A DNA stretch of 34,825 nt from a virus: positions 1 through 34,825 of the IMG/VR virus record IMGVR_UViG_3300034122_000835. The stretch is one strand, 5' to 3'. Position 1 is the stretch's first letter. Each line of letters starts with the position of its first letter. Below the pieces are notes generated by a model. That model searched no databases. It saw only the letters and a program-made list of their open reading frames with translations, and was not told the origin of the DNA. Below, in pieces: positions 16,684 to 24,500 of the stretch. The translations under genes were made by a program, and so were the position numbers.

Positions 16684-16833
16684 TCACCGCCTTGCTCTAG
16701 TCGAAGCTTTCTTTAACCAATTAATTCGTTCCCTAAGTGTTAGGGAACGTAATTCTGTTAAGGACCACCCAGGATACTCTTGACTTAATAGTTCATAAGT
16801 ATCCATGAGTAGTTCATAACTAAACTCATTCTC
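16684..16833 (-). CDS. Frameshift extension of the tail assembly chaperone
   Basis: The space between the chaperone stop (16826) and the tape measure is coding in the +1 frame. Open from 16851 to the TGA at 16684, it encodes 49 residues after the proposed slip, including YELLSQEYPGW, LTELRSLTLRER and INWLKKAS. This matches the downstream piece of tail chaperones (W/E-rich, 'YPGW...tE...W'). An independent start would have to be the ATG at 16806 (40 aa), which has no ribosome-binding site. A slip on TTT (16837-16835) before CGA would fuse residue 273 of the 275-aa protein to this segment, giving 322 aa. This is the lambda G/GT and mycobacteriophage arrangement. Confidence 0.72.
   Translation of the reverse strand, partial: ENEFSYELLMDTYELLSQEYPGWSLTELRSLTLRERINWLKKASTRARR
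16727..16749. repeat. Perfect 10-bp hairpin in the frameshift extension
   Basis: CGTTCCCTAA (16727-16736) and TTAGGGAACG (16740-16749) pair perfectly with a 3-nt loop. It lies about 86 nt downstream of the proposed slip site, inside the coding region. It could pause ribosomes or limit transcription into the tape measure gene. No T-tract follows on either strand, so it is not a standard terminator. Confidence 0.6.
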
Positions 16834-17653
16834 GAAAGAGATCTGCCAGGGTTAGTGGCAACGGCACCTCCGAGCCGCAAAAACTACAAGTTGACTTAAG
16901 TAAGTTAAGCTGTGGTCCAGGGTTTCGCTTACCAATTTCTTCTAAAATTGTTCTGCGATCTTTCATACCAAGTGTCTTGGAAAAGTTAGGGTCAATAATA
17001 TCTTTGCCATTAACTTGAAGAACACAATGCTTTAACATAATAGAGTCTAATTCAGCAGATGTTTTAGTAGCGGAATTTATTAAGTCTTTTTGGGTATTGC
17101 CACTAGGGTATCTAACTAACACTTTGCCAATTTTACAATCAACAAAGAACTCTCTATCTCCTTCTAAAGCTTTAATTGGAACATCTTTATCTAAGTCAAT
17201 AGTAAAAATTTGATCTTCAGCACAAGATGGGCAAGGTCCAGGACCTAGTTTTACCTCTGCACCAAAAGTAACTTTTCTAATTGCAAGAAGCAACATTTCT
17301 CTGTCTCCAGATAAGAGAACGTCTACAATATCTTTAGAGCCATCTTCTTCCCCAATACTAACAACTGCTCTATCTAAGATAGCAAGCATTGCTTTACCAG
17401 GGTCTAAAATTCTAGAAATTGCTTCCTCATCTGCTCCGGTAAGTTCACGAACTTCCGCAGTTTTTGATATGTGACCTGTAATTGGATCCAATAAGCCAGC
17501 AGGTAATTCAACTTCTGTATCAGGAGGCAGATCCATCTTCACTTTTATAGAAGATTTAGCTGTCTCCTGATTAGCAGAACTCATTGCTTCAGCTGCTAGC
17601 TTATTGGCCAACTCAGGACTTTGTGCCGCATTTATAGTTGTATCAGTAGTCAT
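16826..17653 (-). CDS. Tail assembly chaperone (upstream frame), gp26-like
   Basis: A 275-aa protein placed between tube and tape measure, where tail chaperones lie. Residues 40-130 (VELPAGLLDPITG, EVRELTGADEEAIS, MLLLAIRKVTFG) follow the layout seen in T4 gp26-like and myophage chaperone proteins. Two CxxC pairs, C141/C144 (CPSC) and C256/C259 (CSFC), could bind a metal ion. The product ends LADLFRE-stop; four codons before the stop is TTT followed by CGA, the proposed +1 slip site. The start has AAAGGAAAA upstream. In lambda-like systems both short and fused forms coat the tape measure during tail assembly. Confidence 0.75.
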   Translation of the reverse strand: MTTDTTINAAQSPELANKLAAEAMSSANQETAKSSIKVKMDLPPDTEVELPAGLLDPITGHISKTAEVRELTGADEEAISRILDPGKAMLAILDRAVVSIGEEDGSKDIVDVLLSGDREMLLLAIRKVTFGAEVKLGPGPCPSCAEDQIFTIDLDKDVPIKALEGDREFFVDCKIGKVLVRYPSGNTQKDLINSATKTSAELDSIMLKHCVLQVNGKDIIDPNFSKTLGMKDRRTILEEIGKRNPGPQLNLLKSTCSFCGSEVPLPLTLADLFRE

Positions 17654-17677
17654 ATTATTTTCCTTTTATGTTAATTT

Positions 17678-18322
17678 TTACGCGGTAGCGTCGAATTTTG
17701 TCTTGTCGCTAGATGCTTTTGAATAATCAGCTGCATACTTAACGTCAAAACCTTCGTGCACAATCTGCATTTCTTCTACCATAAGGGTATTAGAACCTGC
17801 ATCTAAATTGCTGTAAGATAAAGAGCTAATCCATGCGTTGTAGACTCTAAAACGCAATGATGTGTGCTGATTTAACTTATCATCAACTGTTTTTGTCTGA
17901 CCTTCTTCAACACCGGCAAATGCGCCAGGGTTTGGATGGCTTAGTACTTGAATGTCCAAATTGCAACGGAAATCCATACCAACTCCTGCTGATGCAGAAG
18001 GTGTTAGTACTGAAAACAGACGCTTCATCCACAAGTGGTTGTCATTCTGACCTAACATAACACCCTTTGAGAGTGTGATAGGGGTGAAGTTTGACTGACC
18101 TGGGATTTGGTGAACGTTTGTATTGTATCCGCCTTCACGGTATGCAATAGGTTCTGTAGATACTGTGAGACCTGACAAAGAAACAAAACCTAATGTTCCA
18201 AATTTTGTTCCCCAGGTACCTGTCTTTTTACTATCAAGTGGTGAAAAGGTTACCAAGAACCGAAAATTACGAACTGGATCAGTCGCAAGGGTACTTAGTG
18301 GGTTTGTATATGGTGTGGCCAT
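17678..18322 (-). CDS. Tail tube protein, T4 gp19-like
   Basis: A 214-aa inner tube subunit. The N-terminal DPVRNFRFLVTF, GFVSLSGLTVSTEPIAYREGG with HQIPGQ and ITLSKGVMLG, and the C-terminal WISSLSYSNLDAGSNTLMVEEMQIVHEGFDV are the conserved features of the gp19-type family. It lies directly after the sheath gene (14-nt gap) with AAGGAGATAG upstream of ATG. Size is somewhat above T4 gp19 (163 aa). Confidence 0.92.
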   Translation of the reverse strand: MATPYTNPLSTLATDPVRNFRFLVTFSPLDSKKTGTWGTKFGTLGFVSLSGLTVSTEPIAYREGGYNTNVHQIPGQSNFTPITLSKGVMLGQNDNHLWMKRLFSVLTPSASAGVGMDFRCNLDIQVLSHPNPGAFAGVEEGQTKTVDDKLNQHTSLRFRVYNAWISSLSYSNLDAGSNTLMVEEMQIVHEGFDVKYAADYSKASSDKTKFDATA

Positions 18323-18336
18323 TTTATTCTATCTCC

Positions 18337-20142
18337 TTACGCTTGAGCGTTTCCGGTTAGTTGTCCTAGCTTAATGACAACAAACTCTGCTGGGTATTGA
18401 AGAGCAACGCCTACTTCAATGTTTACTCGGCCATTCTGGATGTCTGAGAAACTAGTAGTTGACGCGTCGCACTTTACGTAAAACGCTTGTGATGGGTCTG
18501 CTCCACGAAGACCGCCTTCATTCCAATAATTGCGTAAGAAGGTACCAAGGGCTGTACGAATATCAAGCCACAACTTTTCGTCATTGTTCTCAAACACTGC
18601 AAAGGAAGCACGGTCTGTAATTTCCTTCTTAATGTAGATTAGTGAACGACGGATATTGATGTAGCGGTTATTTGGTGTGTTTTCCAATGTGCGGCCACCC
18701 ATAATAACAATTCCAGCACCTGGAACATTACGGATAGCGTTGATTGGATCAACTGAAGTATTGATTGAATCAAGTTCAGCGTTTGTAAATTGCTTTTCAG
18801 TAGATACTGCAAGAGCAATCTTATTATTAAGACCAGCAGGTGTCTTAGCTGGACCGCGTACTGCATCTGTAGCCAAGTATTGACCTACAACTGCTGCACC
18901 AGGAGCCTGAAGACGTAGTGCTCCAGGAATCTTTGTTGCATCAGGGATATTAATCCATGGGTAGTACGCTGCTGCAATTCCTCCAGCTGTTGCGCCTGAG
19001 AAAACTGCAACTGTAGAAGTTACGCTTTCTTGTGCTGCTGTTGCTGATAGTCCAGAAGGCGTGTCAATAACAACAAACGCATCTTCACGGCTAGCTGCAT
19101 AAATAACAGCATCACCATGTAGTTGCTGTGTAAGACTTGAGCTTGCTGCATATGCTGCATCTGGGTTGTAGATAACAAGTGGGTTTTGGATTGGGTCAAA
19201 TGTTGACCAAGCACCTGTTACGGTTCCGCCTGAAGCATTGTAGTAGTCAGTGCGTGCTACTGCTGCACCATCAGAACCGCTAGCAAATAGAGTAGGTGTT
19301 GTTCCCGCTGTTCCTGGGAATACGCTATTTGTAATAGTTCCTGTAATACGAATCAGATTAGATGATGTATTTAGAACAGAAGCAAAGTAGTACTTATCTG
19401 TTGGGTCCATACTTAGATCTGTGTACTGTTCTAGAGGATTTGAGGTAAGAACTCCAGCTACAAGTGGTGGACCATAAACAACTAGTCCAAAACGTGTTGA
19501 TACACCAGCTGGAACAATAAGAACTCCATAGCTGCTTGACCATGCGCCTTCAGTAAGAGCTGAGATAGTAAATGAAGTTGCAGGTACGTTTGTATAGGTA
19601 ACTGTAGCTGTCGCTGTTGCTCCTGTAACTGCTGTTCCAGTTGCTGCGTTAGTTACGGTAAACTGTGTAGCAGAACGAGTAGCAATAGTTACTGATGTTA
19701 GGTTAAACGCACTTGTGGATAGGCCAGTAATAGATACTGTCTGTCCTACTGTAAATGTGTTATTAGCTGTGTAAGTTACTGTACCAGAAGTTGCTGATGC
19801 AGCTGTTACTGTTGCGGTAAGTGTTGTAGATCCTGTTGCACCATCGGTAACTGTAATAGTTCCCTTTGCTGCTCCTGATCCTACTACACGCTTTACGTAT
19901 AAATTGCGGCCGCCATTAGCATAAAAGTTGTAGGCAGCCCAAGTTGTTGGGTAGGAATCATTTAATCCGCCAAAGTTCTTCACAAAGTCAGACCAGTTAG
20001 TTGTTAGTACAGGTGCTGTTGTGTTACCGATTGGCAACGCACCAGCCATTGCACCTACTGCATTACCAGTATCTGCTAACTGAACGATCTGTGGAAGAGC
20101 CACTTCTTGGATAAAGACTCCCGGGCGACTGTATGTTGCCAT
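18337..20142 (-). CDS. Contractile tail sheath protein with an inserted beta module
   Basis: A 601-aa sheath subunit. The N terminus YSRPGVFIQEVAL and the C-terminal block (RYINIRRSLIYIKKEI, FRNYWNEGGLRG-like LRNYWNEGGLRGADPSQAFY, GRVNIEVGVALQYPAEFVVI) are diagnostic. Residues about 90-195 are a Thr/Val-rich insertion containing TVGQTVSITGLS and ATQFTVTNAATG, like the insertion in the gpJ-like protein. It has a good AGGAG about 9 nt before the ATG. The 46-nt gap upstream (20143-20188) holds a C7 run and no convincing promoter. Confidence 0.95.
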   Translation of the reverse strand: MATYSRPGVFIQEVALPQIVQLADTGNAVGAMAGALPIGNTTAPVLTTNWSDFVKNFGGLNDSYPTTWAAYNFYANGGRNLYVKRVVGSGAAKGTITVTDGATGSTTLTATVTAASATSGTVTYTANNTFTVGQTVSITGLSTSAFNLTSVTIATRSATQFTVTNAATGTAVTGATATATVTYTNVPATSFTISALTEGAWSSSYGVLIVPAGVSTRFGLVVYGPPLVAGVLTSNPLEQYTDLSMDPTDKYYFASVLNTSSNLIRITGTITNSVFPGTAGTTPTLFASGSDGAAVARTDYYNASGGTVTGAWSTFDPIQNPLVIYNPDAAYAASSSLTQQLHGDAVIYAASREDAFVVIDTPSGLSATAAQESVTSTVAVFSGATAGGIAAAYYPWINIPDATKIPGALRLQAPGAAVVGQYLATDAVRGPAKTPAGLNNKIALAVSTEKQFTNAELDSINTSVDPINAIRNVPGAGIVIMGGRTLENTPNNRYINIRRSLIYIKKEITDRASFAVFENNDEKLWLDIRTALGTFLRNYWNEGGLRGADPSQAFYVKCDASTTSFSDIQNGRVNIEVGVALQYPAEFVVIKLGQLTGNAQA

Positions 20143-20188
20143 TCCGGTTTACTCCTTAGGGTTAGGTTGTTTTCTTGGGGGGGCCAAA

Positions 20189-20782
20189 TTATGGTGTTAT
20201 TGTAAACGTGTCGAACTGCTGGGTATACGTAATTGTAGGCTCGTGTAGTACTTTGTACATCTGCATGAGTTGGCTCTGAAATATTTCAGCGCTTACTCGT
20301 ATATTGTAGACATTGCTAAAGAGGCGCTTGCCACCTTCAACAGTGTCTCTTTTTGAAAATCCCATCATATCTAAACGACGAATAGTATCGTCTTCAGTTA
20401 TGGGGAGGCTTCCAAATCTAAAAGGAAGTCTACCATACGAGAACAATGCAGCCATTAGTTGGCGATCATGTCTAGGTTGGCGACTCCATGTTGAGACCTG
20501 ATAGTACAGGTCTACAGGGATTGGATACTCTACAATTTTGTTTGTGTCGGTTACACCTTCAGGCGTATAAGTTAGCTTTATATTGCCACGGTGTGCACGG
20601 GAGGTATCCTCTGCAACATCAATTAAATCAATAGTAATGTAGGGATAGTTTTGGGAACGGATTTCTTTATCCGGTTGTCCGTAAAAAACACCTACCGGGC
20701 GGGTAGGGTTACCGCTATCAGACACGGTAATGCCGCTTAAAATATTTTTTAGGGCTTTATCTTCATTAATAATAAATGGCAT
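20189..20782 (-). CDS. Tail terminator / tail completion protein
   Basis: A 197-aa protein just upstream of the sheath, where tail terminators sit. SQNYPYITIDLIDVAED, PIPVDLYYQVSTWSRQPRHDRQLMAALF and LPFRFGSLPI give the mixed alpha/beta pattern of these proteins, which cap tube and sheath and join the neck. It overlaps the gp10-like gene by one base (TAATG). Assignment is from position and pattern, so another neck role is possible. Confidence 0.75.
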   Translation of the reverse strand: MPFIINEDKALKNILSGITVSDSGNPTRPVGVFYGQPDKEIRSQNYPYITIDLIDVAEDTSRAHRGNIKLTYTPEGVTDTNKIVEYPIPVDLYYQVSTWSRQPRHDRQLMAALFSYGRLPFRFGSLPITEDDTIRRLDMMGFSKRDTVEGGKRLFSNVYNIRVSAEIFQSQLMQMYKVLHEPTITYTQQFDTFTITP

Positions 20783-21057
20783 TATTTCCTCGTCTGATCA
20801 ATCATGAAGGTTCTAAGAACCGGTGATGGAGGAATAGAGTCCGTGCCGTACTCTAGGGTACGAATTTGATCAGCAAGCTCGTGAGGGAATGTGATGACAT
20901 GAGAATCGTCAACATGTGACATATTGAGGCGGCTAGTTAAACCGTCAGGCCAACCTGAAGCTGTTGCATACTTACGCAGGTAGTTGGTGTAATCTTTTGT
21001 TGCCTGCTTCTCTGCTCTTTTAATGAAGTTACTTAAAACCTTTTTTGCGCTAGCCAC
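20782..21057 (-). CDS. HK97 gp10-like neck/tail completion protein
   Basis: A 91-aa protein with a helical basic N-terminal half (KKVLSNFIKRAEKQATKDY) and the C-terminal LEYGTDSIPPSPVLRTFM motif, which is typical of HK97 gp10-type proteins ('hxxGT...PPxPFxR'). The GTG start overlaps the stop of the upstream 54-aa gene by 8 nt and has no clear ribosome-binding site. This suggests translational coupling. It is short for the family (usually about 120-150 aa). Confidence 0.75.
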   Translation of the reverse strand: MASAKKVLSNFIKRAEKQATKDYTNYLRKYATASGWPDGLTSRLNMSHVDDSHVITFPHELADQIRTLEYGTDSIPPSPVLRTFMIDQTRK

Positions 21058-21214
21058 GGTTCTTGAGCCAACTCGCTAGTAGATACCCGGTAATTAGGCC
21101 ACCGACGATTTTACGTTCTGCGTTGGCTTTATCTAAACCTACTACTCCACGAACAAACTCTTTCTTATCGGCATCCGTTTCAGCACGGAGCAGCCGTTGG
21201 GCTAAAAAGATCAT
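21050..21214 (-). CDS. 54-aa small protein, first gene after a terminator
   Basis: Not recognised. The product begins MIFLAQRLLRAETD, has a charged middle (DADKKEFVRG) and ends with a moderately hydrophobic stretch (IVGGLITGYLLASWLKNRG) that could be one membrane or amphipathic helix. A strong TTGGAGG lies 5-6 nt before the ATG, and the stop overlaps the next gene's GTG. Spacing and ribosome-binding site make it real. It opens the tail operon after the terminator at 21294. Confidence 0.7.
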   Translation of the reverse strand: MIFLAQRLLRAETDADKKEFVRGVVGLDKANAERKIVGGLITGYLLASWLKNRG

Positions 21215-21288
21215 AAATCCTCCAATAGAAGGCGCAAGGTGTTGCAGCAGGGTTCCAGATTACTCTGGCGTCATAATCTATAATAAAT

Positions 21289-21311
21289 GAAAAAGCCCCC
21301 TTGCGGGGGCT
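21289..21311 (-). terminator. Rho-independent terminator
   Basis: On the minus strand AGCCCCC GCAA GGGGGCT is followed by TTTT. The 7-bp GC stem has a 4-nt loop (plus coordinates 21294-21300 and 21305-21311). It separates the small-protein/fibre operon from the tail operon. Confidence 0.85.
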
Positions 21312-21317
21312 AAATCA

Positions 21318-21494
21318 TTACTTCTTTTTAATCTTCTTAATGATTTTTTTGTCCATCTTAGCGTCGTCCTCTTGAGACTTAGGCTTACGATGCTTTTCAT
21401 CTGCCTTTTTAAAAGCCGCCTTCTGCTTAGGAGTCATGCCCTTAGTATCCTTGGCGTCTTGCTTCTTATCAGACTTCTCTGTGTACTTAGACAT
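21318..21494 (-). CDS. 58-aa lysine-rich protein
   Basis: Not recognised. About a third of the residues are lysine (MSKYTEKSDKK, MTPKQKAAFKKADEKHRK, ending KKIIKKIKKK). No hydrophobic segment is present. Such highly basic small phage proteins often bind nucleic acid, but no function is assigned. The ATG overlaps the previous stop as TAATG and GAAGG lies upstream. The stop is just before a terminator. Confidence 0.72.
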   Translation of the reverse strand: MSKYTEKSDKKQDAKDTKGMTPKQKAAFKKADEKHRKPKSQEDDAKMDKKIIKKIKKK

Positions 21495-21637
21495 TACATG
21501 CCCTTCTTTCGTACTACGTTGGTCTTCTTAGCCTTACCTTTTGAGTCAGACTTTTTATCGTACTTCTTGTTGGCAGCGGCCAGGGTCTTCATGCCGTGCT
21601 TGTCTTTAGGCTTACCACAGCCACAGGTAGCGCACAT
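21494..21637 (-). CDS. 47-aa basic protein with N-terminal cysteine knuckle
   Basis: Not recognised. The N terminus MCATCGCGKPKDKHG has CxxCxC with a nearby histidine, a possible metal-binding knuckle. The rest is Lys-rich (KKYDKKSDSKGKAKK). AAAGGTAAG lies upstream of the ATG. It shares a TAATG junction with the 58-aa basic gene and the two have related composition, so they may act together (inference). Confidence 0.7.
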   Translation of the reverse strand: MCATCGCGKPKDKHGMKTLAAANKKYDKKSDSKGKAKKTNVVRKKGM

Positions 21638-21674
21638 TATTTCTTACCTTTCGTATTGTTGTTAGTTTTTTTCG

Positions 21675-22289
21675 TTAAATTCCACCTGGAAGGCCAAGAG
21701 TACCTTCGGCAGTATAGTATGTGCTTCTAGAGTTAAATGCGTTGTAACTTGCGTACTCAGCAAATTGAGGGTCATTGACCAGCTCTTCAGAGTTAACCTG
21801 AGTAAGATCCATACTAAAAAGGGTATAATCATTAGTTAAGATGCCTTTTGGCTGAACTTGTTTAATTTGGAAGACCTGCTTCCTAAATACAACTCGGTCA
21901 CGCATAAACGAATCTGGGTTTGTTGGCAAAAACCGTAGTTCAGGTACAGCTAGCTTTTCTCCACCAGCAAGGCCGCTTCCATCAATAATGTCCATATTCA
22001 TAATTATACGAAGTACGTCAGTGTTATAAAAACCACGTTGATCGTGCATGCTAGCACCATGAACTATAGAGGCATTAATTACTGGCAGCTTATATGGACC
22101 AGTCCATCTACGACCACCAGTGTTGGCTCCTACGTCATAGATTGGATCTACAACACTACTAGGCTGGTCATATAACCACCATTCAATAACGTTACCTACT
22201 GTACGAACTATTTCTTTAGTTGTGCCGGTGATGATAGAACCACGCTCATGGTCAATACTAAATCGCCCCTCACGTTGTTCTCCACGCAT
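21675..22289 (-). CDS. Probable neck / head-tail connector protein
   Basis: A 204-aa protein not assigned to a named family. Features are an early RFSIDHERGSIITGT strand, WWLYDQPSSVVDPIYDVG and GRRWTGPYKLPVINASI, a beta-rich middle and DRVVFRKQVFQIKQVQPKG. The 'YDxP..V.DPIYD' pattern and beta-barrel-like composition recall head-completion or stopper proteins of myophages. It has a TAATG junction with the 82-aa gene and lies upstream of the neck/tail operon. The connector role is inferred from composition and position. Confidence 0.6.
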   Translation of the reverse strand: MRGEQREGRFSIDHERGSIITGTTKEIVRTVGNVIEWWLYDQPSSVVDPIYDVGANTGGRRWTGPYKLPVINASIVHGASMHDQRGFYNTDVLRIIMNMDIIDGSGLAGGEKLAVPELRFLPTNPDSFMRDRVVFRKQVFQIKQVQPKGILTNDYTLFSMDLTQVNSEELVNDPQFAEYASYNAFNSRSTYYTAEGTLGLPGGI

Positions 22290-22537
22290 TATTCCTCCGT
22301 AGGTTGCACAATCTCTGGTTTACTAAATATACCGGATTCTGAGTTATATACGTCCCCAACCTGGATAATCTTTACGTTTCCATCATTATCTTTAAGGTTT
22401 GTTACGTCTACAATAGTAGGTTGACTTAAAAAGATAGCAGCTAAACGCTCATCGGTGTGTAAGATATCAATTACTTCACCATCAATAACAAATGCTACTT
22501 GAATAGGAGGTAGGGCTGGCTGTGGTTGGTTTGACAT
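22289..22537 (-). CDS. 82-aa protein with 'FVIDGEV' module
   Basis: Small acidic protein with one module: VAFVIDGEVIDILH, then ERLAAIFLSQPTIVDVTN. The same pattern occurs twice in the protein coded at 32784-33218, so the two genes belong to one small family in this phage. No function is known to me. Position beside the neck-type gene suggests a structural or assembly role. Confidence 0.7.
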   Translation of the reverse strand: MSNQPQPALPPIQVAFVIDGEVIDILHTDERLAAIFLSQPTIVDVTNLKDNDGNVKIIQVGDVYNSESGIFSKPEIVQPTEE

Positions 22538-22540
22538 ATT

Positions 22541-22786
22541 TTAGTTTTCCTCATCTTTGTATGAAACTCGAATTTGACCCCATTTATGCAGCGGGCACTC
22601 TGCGTTAGGAAGCTTTGTCTTCATAGACATAAAACATCCGCATTCACTGCAGTTTCCTGTAGGAAGAAGTTTAGGGCACTCCTTGCAGATTGCAAAACGT
22701 TCTTCAGCAATTACATCTTGTACACGGCCTAAGTTTTTATTCCATAAATCCCATGGGCGTGCAGGTCTATCAAATGGATCTTTCAT
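22541..22786 (-). CDS. Small zinc-ribbon-like protein
   Basis: An 81-aa protein with six cysteines, C34, C37, C46, C49, C51 and C64, in the pattern ICKEC..NCSECGCFM..ECPLHKW. This resembles a widespread small phage family (R.aiC..C...C..CGC...K....CP..KW) seen in T4-like genomes, likely one or two zinc sites. Its function is not established. AGAGGGA lies before the ATG, and an imperfect hairpin lies just upstream. Confidence 0.8.
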   Translation of the reverse strand: MKDPFDRPARPWDLWNKNLGRVQDVIAEERFAICKECPKLLPTGNCSECGCFMSMKTKLPNAECPLHKWGQIRVSYKDEEN

Positions 22787-22795
22787 GTTATCCCT

Positions 22796-22833
22796 CTCAG
22801 TGTATGACGAATCATATCATACAACAGACTGAG
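22796..22833. repeat. Imperfect inverted repeat between fibre and zinc-ribbon genes
   Basis: CTCAGTGTATGA (22796-22807) pairs with TCATAC (22817-22822) and ACTGAG (22828-22833), leaving a 9-nt loop and a 5-nt bulge. It fills most of the 55-nt gap between two genes. It ends just before the ribosome-binding site of the zinc-ribbon gene, so it could modulate translation or mRNA stability. No T-tract follows in the coding direction. Confidence 0.5.
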
Positions 22834-22841
22834 CTTTTAGT

Positions 22842-24500
22842 TTATGCCTGGTCTGAGCTAAAGTTGTCTGCAGTGCTTCCTTGAGCGTAATTTCCATAGG
22901 ATTTTACAATGCCTACGTTATTGCCCTTAGTTCCAGTATTAGTAGCGGTAAATGTTCCTAGTGAAGTTCCACCAGAGGTCCTAGGTACCACGGTAGCCGT
23001 ATTACCAGACGTTGTCACCCCAATAGTAGCTGGTTGGGCAGATAGCCCTGAAGAGGTGCTATACACGCTGTAGGAGGCCCCTGTAGACGTTGAGTAGATG
23101 ATTTGAAGGTAATAGTTGGTAACCACGCCCCCAGCTGTACAGGTCTGGCAAGTAGACCCGTAAGAGTCGCAGTTAGGGTATGTACCGCCGCTTATAAATG
23201 TTGTAGTGCTGCCGCAGTATTCACAGCTAGTACCAGAGTTATTACATGTTGCCGCAATTGTACAGGTTGTTCCGCTTAGAGTTCCACCACTAGGGCAAGA
23301 ATATGAAGTAACGTTTGTATAACACTGCGTTCCAGAGAGATAAGATCCAGGAAAAGCACTACAACTATATGAAGTTGAGGACGTCACACATCTTGACCCG
23401 CTAACTGTCTGACCTGAAGGACAAGTATAGCCAGTTAAAACGTTAGTAAAGCAATCGGTCCCATTCAAGGTTGAGCCTGGATAAGCAGCACAACTATAAC
23501 TATTGGTAACAGTTCCGCAGTAACAGGATCCCTGTGATCTACCGATACTGCTTCCAGGAACTGGACCTGTTTGCCCTGATCCACAACTTAATCCGTCACA
23601 GTTATAGCCAATTGATGCAATGTAGTATGTGCCTGAACAGGTTGGTGTGGCGCCACTTGGGTAGTTTCCATACTGGGGCTGCCAATAACACATGTTAACA
23701 TTAGAATTGTAGTACTGGTTAGCAGGACAACTATATGTTAGTGTGTAGCACTGAGTACTAAAGAAATTACCACTACAAGAGTACTGGCTTTCACCACCTG
23801 GACAGTACCTAAAGCTAGTAGAACCCCCCACATGAGAATAGGTTGTGCTTGATGTTACAGAGGCGGGCCCTTGATTTTGAGTTGAGTAGACAGGTGTTGC
23901 AGCACCTACATCTGTGGTAGTTGTTACAAGTGTTGCATTTCCTTGTAGAACTGCAGTAGTGCCGCCTGTAGCAGGGTATGTTGTTGGGCAGCTATATGTT
24001 CCAAAAGCAGGATTTGTGCAGGTGTTACAAGTAGTTTGATTATGCCCATTACATACGCAGTTACATGGATAAGTGTAAGTAGTATCTGTTTGATCGCTAG
24101 TAGTTACTGCGCCCCACCAAGAACCTGCCGCTGTTATCCAAAAAGCAGGTCCTGTACCTGTAGTTACCCCAACTGATGTAACTGCATCTGTTGTTCCAAT
24201 ATCTAGGTATGATAAGGCTCCAGCAGTTCCTGAAGACACAGCATTATTAGACTGAGCTTGCGATCCATTTGCAAACCAAGTTCCAAATAAAGAACTCCAA
24301 GAGAAAAAAGACTCAGATGTGCCTAAATTACCGGAAGTTGTTCTGGTAAAGGCATCTCTAAGAGGAATGCTATACCATTGTTTCCATTGACCAGCTACCT
24401 TTATAAACCCTTTTGTTACTGTGCCCCAACCAGTTGAGGTCTTAAGTCGTACAGATGTTACCGACCTAAAAGTAGAACTTACCTTTATTTTCCCTGGCAT
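22842..24500 (-). CDS. Cysteine-rich tail appendage protein (jelly-roll with Cys-rich insertion)
   Basis: A 552-aa protein. Residues 1-45 (SSTFRSVTSVRLKTSTGW, VAGQWKQWYS) are the usual tail-appendage leader. A LamG-like/jelly-roll domain begins at DAFTRTTSGNLG and contains WSSLFGTWFANGS and AFWITAAGSW. It is interrupted after about residue 140 by roughly 320 residues holding 30 cysteines, with repeated units such as YSCPSGGTLSGTTC, YTCPSGQTVSGSRC and YSCSAFPGSYLSGTQC. It then resumes with YYLQIIYSTSTGASYSVYST and closes with the matching DNFSSDQA. The start is set at the TAATG junction; an in-frame TTG 18 nt upstream is less likely. Likely a receptor-binding appendage; disulfide or metal use is unknown. 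Confidence 0.78.
   Translation of the reverse strand: MPGKIKVSSTFRSVTSVRLKTSTGWGTVTKGFIKVAGQWKQWYSIPLRDAFTRTTSGNLGTSESFFSWSSLFGTWFANGSQAQSNNAVSSGTAGALSYLDIGTTDAVTSVGVTTGTGPAFWITAAGSWWGAVTTSDQTDTTYTYPCNCVCNGHNQTTCNTCTNPAFGTYSCPTTYPATGGTTAVLQGNATLVTTTTDVGAATPVYSTQNQGPASVTSSTTYSHVGGSTSFRYCPGGESQYSCSGNFFSTQCYTLTYSCPANQYYNSNVNMCYWQPQYGNYPSGATPTCSGTYYIASIGYNCDGLSCGSGQTGPVPGSSIGRSQGSCYCGTVTNSYSCAAYPGSTLNGTDCFTNVLTGYTCPSGQTVSGSRCVTSSTSYSCSAFPGSYLSGTQCYTNVTSYSCPSGGTLSGTTCTIAATCNNSGTSCEYCGSTTTFISGGTYPNCDSYGSTCQTCTAGGVVTNYYLQIIYSTSTGASYSVYSTSSGLSAQPATIGVTTSGNTATVVPRTSGGTSLGTFTATNTGTKGNNVGIVKSYGNYAQGSTADNFSSDQA

Noticed and set aside
20143-20240. Promoter before the sheath gene (TCGACA...CATAAT)
   Set aside because: The spacer is only 15 nt and the -35 lies inside the upstream gene; too weak to annotate.
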